Positions 7,460 through 8,903 of a stretch of DNA of 8,903 nucleotides are shown piece by piece (position 1 is the first letter of the stretch; each line of letters opens with the position of its first letter). The DNA is taken from the NCBI GenBank assembly GCA_031278795.1, contig JAITJT010000017.1, positions 1 to 8,903 of the forward strand, in the 5' to 3' direction. The notes beneath the pieces are model-generated. The model was given only the letters and a program-made list of their open reading frames with translations, had not been told where the DNA came from and did no database searches. The stretch is from Deltaproteobacteria bacterium. Its GTDB lineage: Bacteria > Desulfobacterota > Desulfarculia > Adiutricales > Adiutricaceae. The position numbers were made by a program, and so were the translations under genes.

Positions 7460-7514
7460 TGGAGTAAGCTCCAAAAAAGGGGAGATATTCAGTTGTTTCG
7501 GTTTTCAGCCGAAA
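7460..7514 (-). other. Two hairpins preceding the smpB-side terminator
   Basis: On the minus strand TTTCGG-7 nt-CCGAAA (7514-7496) is followed by TGGAG-CTTA-CTCCA (7473-7460), and then by the T-tailed hairpin at 7433-7457. A weak promoter could lie just upstream: TTGATT-17 bp-TAACAT on the minus strand, about 7533-7561. Together this would make a short RNA of roughly 90 nt, or a structured smpB leader. It matches no RNA family I know. Confidence 0.3.
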
Positions 7515-7589
7515 AGGGACCAGCCTTGTTTTAATGTTACATCTAATATGCCAATTAATCAATATGGGGCAGGATTTTTTTTTAAAATA

Positions 7590-7618
7590 CTTAGCTCATA
7601 TATATCAATCGAGCTAAG
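7590..7618. repeat. 8-bp perfect inverted repeat
   Basis: CTTAGCTC (7590-7597) and GAGCTAAG (7611-7618) flank a 13-nt AT-rich loop. The repeat forms the left border of the GC-rich island. On the minus strand it is followed by TATTTT, so a weak terminator in that direction is possible. Confidence 0.45.
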
Positions 7619-7790
7619 ACGGCGGGATTTGGCCCAATCCTTGGGCCCGGGGGAGCTTGCGAGCGACCTCAGGGAGGGCCGAGAGGCTTCTGGGGGCAAT
7701 AGTCCGAAGGGGACCTAAGGAAGAATCGTAGTAAGGAGATAGTAAGCTTAGGCTGTGGCCTGAGGGGAGCTTTGTGAGCTTAAAACGCTA
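7619..7790. other. GC-rich, hairpin-rich non-coding island
   Basis: About 170 bp of GC-rich sequence stands in an AT-rich spacer with no supported reading frame. Local stems include GGCCCAA-TCC-TTGGGCC (7631-7647), GTCC-GAAGG-GGAC (about 7703-7715) and CTTAGGC-TGTG-GCCTGAG (7747-7764, one G-U pair). A longer-range perfect match joins CCTCAGG (7667-7673) with CCTGAGG (7759-7765); it competes with the last local stem. This suggests a structured RNA of unknown type and strand, or remnants of repeat DNA related to the array at 7864-7946, since GGGGAGCTT-like words occur in both. I could not match it to tmRNA, RNase P RNA, SRP RNA or 6S RNA. Confidence 0.35.
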
Positions 7791-7863
7791 CAATATATAT
7801 AAATATGTTAAATTATATAACTATGGAGATGAAGCTATAGTTTTTAAAAAAGCTAAGTGCTTT

Positions 7864-7946
7864 GGGATGAGCTTGGGCTGAGCCTTGCGGGGAGCCCTGG
7901 GTTGAGGCCTGGGATGAGCCTTGGGATGAGCCTTGGGCAAAGGCGT
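7864..7946. repeat. Seven tandem copies of a 12-bp repeat
   Basis: The consensus on the plus strand is GGGATGAGCCTT. Units start at 7864 (11 bp), 7875, 7887, 7899, 7911, 7923 and 7935. The fifth and sixth are identical, and the outer ones differ at several bases. The 12-bp period keeps frame, so the minus strand reads as Gly-Ser-Ser-Gln-like repeats in an open stretch (7813-7998). That stretch has no ATG, GTG or TTG and is not supported as a gene. Confidence 0.75.
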
Positions 7947-8075
7947 GCCTGAACTGGCCACTTTCTGGAATATTGGATATATAGTATGTATTTTTGAGTC
8001 ATGTCAATATATAGCTATATCCCAGGAAAGCCTCTAGTAAGCAAGACTTTTTAAAAATAGCCCCCTCGTAAAGTG

Positions 8076-8148
8076 AGCCTTGCTTTAAGATGGCTCTTCC
8101 GCCTCAGGCTTTTTAGAAAACACAAGTGTCTTTAGAAAAGGCAAGGCT
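8076..8148. repeat. 8-bp inverted repeat with long loop
   Basis: AGCCTTGC (8076-8083) and GCAAGGCT (8141-8148) are perfect complements 57 bp apart. Two copies of a CTTT(TT)AGAAAA word lie inside (8109-8120 and 8130-8139). A possible weak plus-strand promoter lies upstream (TTGAGT 7994-7999, 16 bp, TATATC 8016-8021). A folded transcript running to the hairpin at 8205-8232 is conceivable but unproven. Confidence 0.3.
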
Positions 8149-8182
8149 TTAATTTTTGTTTATTTTAAGCATAAGATTGTGT

Positions 8183-8188
8183 TACACT
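8183..8188 (+). promoter_or_regulatory. Possible -10 of the tRNA-Ala promoter
   Basis: TACACT, with the flanking ATGGGCC downstream, resembles a -10 with a GC-rich discriminator, as in growth-regulated stable RNA promoters. It lies about 77 bp before the mature tRNA. No good -35 is at the right spacing; the nearest TTGTTT (8156-8161) is 21 bp away. The call is tentative. Confidence 0.25.
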
Positions 8189-8204
8189 ATGGGCCATTTT
8201 TAGC

Positions 8205-8232
8205 GGTATTCCTTCAGAGTACCACTTTTTTT
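8205..8232 (+). terminator. Hairpin with T7 tail just upstream of the tRNA
   Basis: GGTATTC (8205-8211) pairs with GAGTACC (8217-8223), including one G-U pair, around a 5-nt loop. After AC come seven T residues (8226-8232). It could end a plus-strand transcript from the spacer, or sit in the tRNA leader. Only 32 bp separate it from the tRNA, too little for a full promoter in between. Confidence 0.35.
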
Positions 8233-8264
8233 GAATTTGCCTCCAAAGAGGATAAAAAGTCGAT

Positions 8265-8340
8265 GGGGATGTAGCTCAGTTGGGAGAGCGCAGCGTTCGC
8301 AATGCTGAGGCCAGGGGTTCGAACCCCCTCATCTCCACCA
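8265..8340 (+). tRNA. tRNA-Ala (anticodon CGC)
   Basis: A complete 76-nt cloverleaf with encoded CCA. The acceptor stem GGGGATG/CATCTCC contains G3-U70 (8267/8334), the alanine identity pair. The D-arm is GCTC/GAGC with GG in the loop. The anticodon stem is CAGCG/TGCTG with loop TTCGCAA, giving anticodon CGC at 8298-8300, which reads GCG codons. The T-arm is AGGGG-TTCGAAC-CCCCT, the discriminator is A73, and CCA is at 8338-8340. It is the only plus-strand gene recognised in the window and has its own terminator downstream. Confidence 0.97.
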
Positions 8341-8364
8341 ATGGACAAAACATAATTGTTCCGT

Positions 8365-8405
8365 AAAGGCCGAGACCCCATAAAATTAGGGTTTTTGGCC
8401 TTTTT
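8365..8405 (+). terminator. Rho-independent terminator of tRNA-Ala
   Basis: AAAGGCC (8365-8371) pairs with GGCCTTT (8397-8403). Inside, ACCC pairs with GGGT across a small asymmetric internal loop. The 3' arm runs into five T residues (8401-8405). It starts 25 bp past the tRNA CCA end. Confidence 0.75.
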
Positions 8406-8451
8406 CATTTTAGATGATCTTCATATTCTTTCTTAGGGAAATATTTACAAT

Positions 8452-8562
8452 ATGGCGAGCAACACAGTCTTGCGGGAAAGGTCGTGGCCGTATACAGATA
8501 TTTCTTTATGTTTAGCCGAAAAGGTGAGATTAGGGCTAATGGGACCTTTCCCTTGCGGATGA
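8452..8562 (+). CDS. Doubtful 36-residue reading frame
   Basis: An ATG-to-TGA frame encodes a 36-residue peptide with mixed composition, including SWPYTDISLCLAEK and GLMGPFPCG. I do not recognise it. The only ribosome binding site candidate is AGGG, 9 nt or more upstream. The frame overlaps an inverted repeat (8474-8552), so the region may be an RNA or a gene remnant instead. It lies about 45 bp past the tRNA terminator. Support is weak. Confidence 0.15.
   Translation: MASNTVLRERSWPYTDISLCLAEKVRLGLMGPFPCG
8474..8552. repeat. 10-bp perfect inverted repeat
   Basis: GGGAAAGGTC (8474-8483) and GACCTTTCCC (8543-8552) are exact complements separated by 59 bp. The loop has no obvious strong substructure. 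No T-tract follows on the plus strand, where the sequence continues CTTGCGGATGAG. Function unknown. Confidence 0.5.
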
Positions 8563-8903
8563 GAAAAAAGATAAAGCAAATACAACTTTTTTGGGAATTA
8601 GTTTTTCAAATATACGACTTAGATCCTCTGAATACTTAAGATAGTTATGGAGTACTTGGAAAAAACATTTTAGAGATGATGATGATTAAGATTATAATTA
8701 ATTAAATTGTAAAATGCTGAGAAAAAACTAAGGGCCTTTAACTTGACAGCTTGGGGTTAAGGGGGTAAGCTTACACAAGAGTATGTCCTTGGAACATTAA
8801 ATAGCAAAAAAACAAAAGCACGGAGCAATCTTTGCCGTAAGAAGTTTTTCCTAAATTGTACGCGAGACTAGCGGTCAAAAATTCCAGGAAGCGTCCAAAC
8901 TAG
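8563..8903. other. AT-rich region without genes
   Basis: No supported reading frame or RNA gene. It contains the 10-bp palindrome GTAAGCTTAC (8765-8774). A TTGACA at 8743-8748 has only a poor TAAGCT at the -10 distance, and that hexamer overlaps the palindrome. A promoter controlled by a palindrome-binding repressor is possible but weakly supported, and no gene follows inside the window. Confidence 0.5.

Noticed and set aside
7813..7998. Open minus-strand stretch with Gly-Ser-Ser-Gln repeats
   Set aside because: No ATG, GTG or TTG in 61 codons and no ribosome binding site; explained by the 12-bp repeat keeping frame.
7358..8204. Possible ssrA (tmRNA) gene near smpB
   Set aside because: No tRNA-like Ala acceptor and T-arm end or tag-peptide frame was found on either strand.
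8214..8408. A 64-codon minus-strand reading frame across the tRNA gene
   Set aside because: It is the antisense translation of tRNA-Ala and its terminator, a well-known false gene pattern (GVRTPGLSIANAALSQLSY-like peptides).
8743..8771. Sigma-70 promoter TTGACA-17-TAAGCT
   Set aside because: The -10 matches only 3 of 6 bases and no gene follows within the window; kept only as a note.

Overview
The window looks like a bacterial chromosome segment. Coding DNA is moderately GC-rich and the spacers are strikingly AT-rich. All six recognisable protein genes lie on the minus strand, and one tRNA gene lies on the plus strand. The style of the HD-domain dNTPase, the lone receiver protein, the DusB-like synthase and SmpB suggests a Gram-negative lineage such as Desulfobacterota (former Deltaproteobacteria). 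This is an impression from sequence style, not a search result. Two genes have possible or certain TTG starts, Shine-Dalgarno sites are mostly weak, and coding density is low in the right third. A relaxed or partly reduced genome is therefore possible.

Left part (1-3013). A degenerate array of ~15-bp repeats lies just past the end of a dgt-like dNTP triphosphohydrolase (232-1254). That gene follows, 23 bp downstream, a single-domain response regulator (1278-1634) that has an extended -10 promoter and a good ribosome binding site. The two probably form one short operon. Next is a tRNA-dihydrouridine synthase gene (1943-3013), with a perfect 12-bp hairpin just after its stop codon.

Middle (3014-6475). 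An exported glycoside hydrolase family 31-like protein (3269-5731) directly follows, with almost no gap, a NYN-domain (LabA/DUF88-type) putative nuclease (5738-6379). Both appear to be driven by a consensus sigma-70 promoter (TTGACA-17-TATAAA, 6447-6475). The GH31 protein aligns well with the family core but has Thr where the catalytic nucleophile Asp should be, while the acid/base Asp appears kept. It may be a pseudoenzyme or work in an unusual way.

Right part (6476-8903). About 2.4 kb holds only smpB (6881-7357) and tRNA-Ala(CGC) (8265-8340, with its own terminator). The rest is long non-coding DNA. It contains a GC-rich, hairpin-rich island (about 7619-7790), seven tandem copies of a 12-bp repeat (7864-7946), several inverted repeats, and two terminator-like hairpins pointing outward from the 7458-8204 spacer (minus strand at 7433-7457, plus strand at 8205-8232). 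This spacer may encode one or more structured RNAs, but I could not match it to tmRNA, RNase P RNA, SRP RNA or 6S RNA by eye.

The genes do not form one pathway. They cover nucleotide-pool control (dgt), signalling (receiver), tRNA modification (dus), an exported carbohydrate-active-like protein with a putative RNase, ribosome rescue (smpB) and a tRNA.
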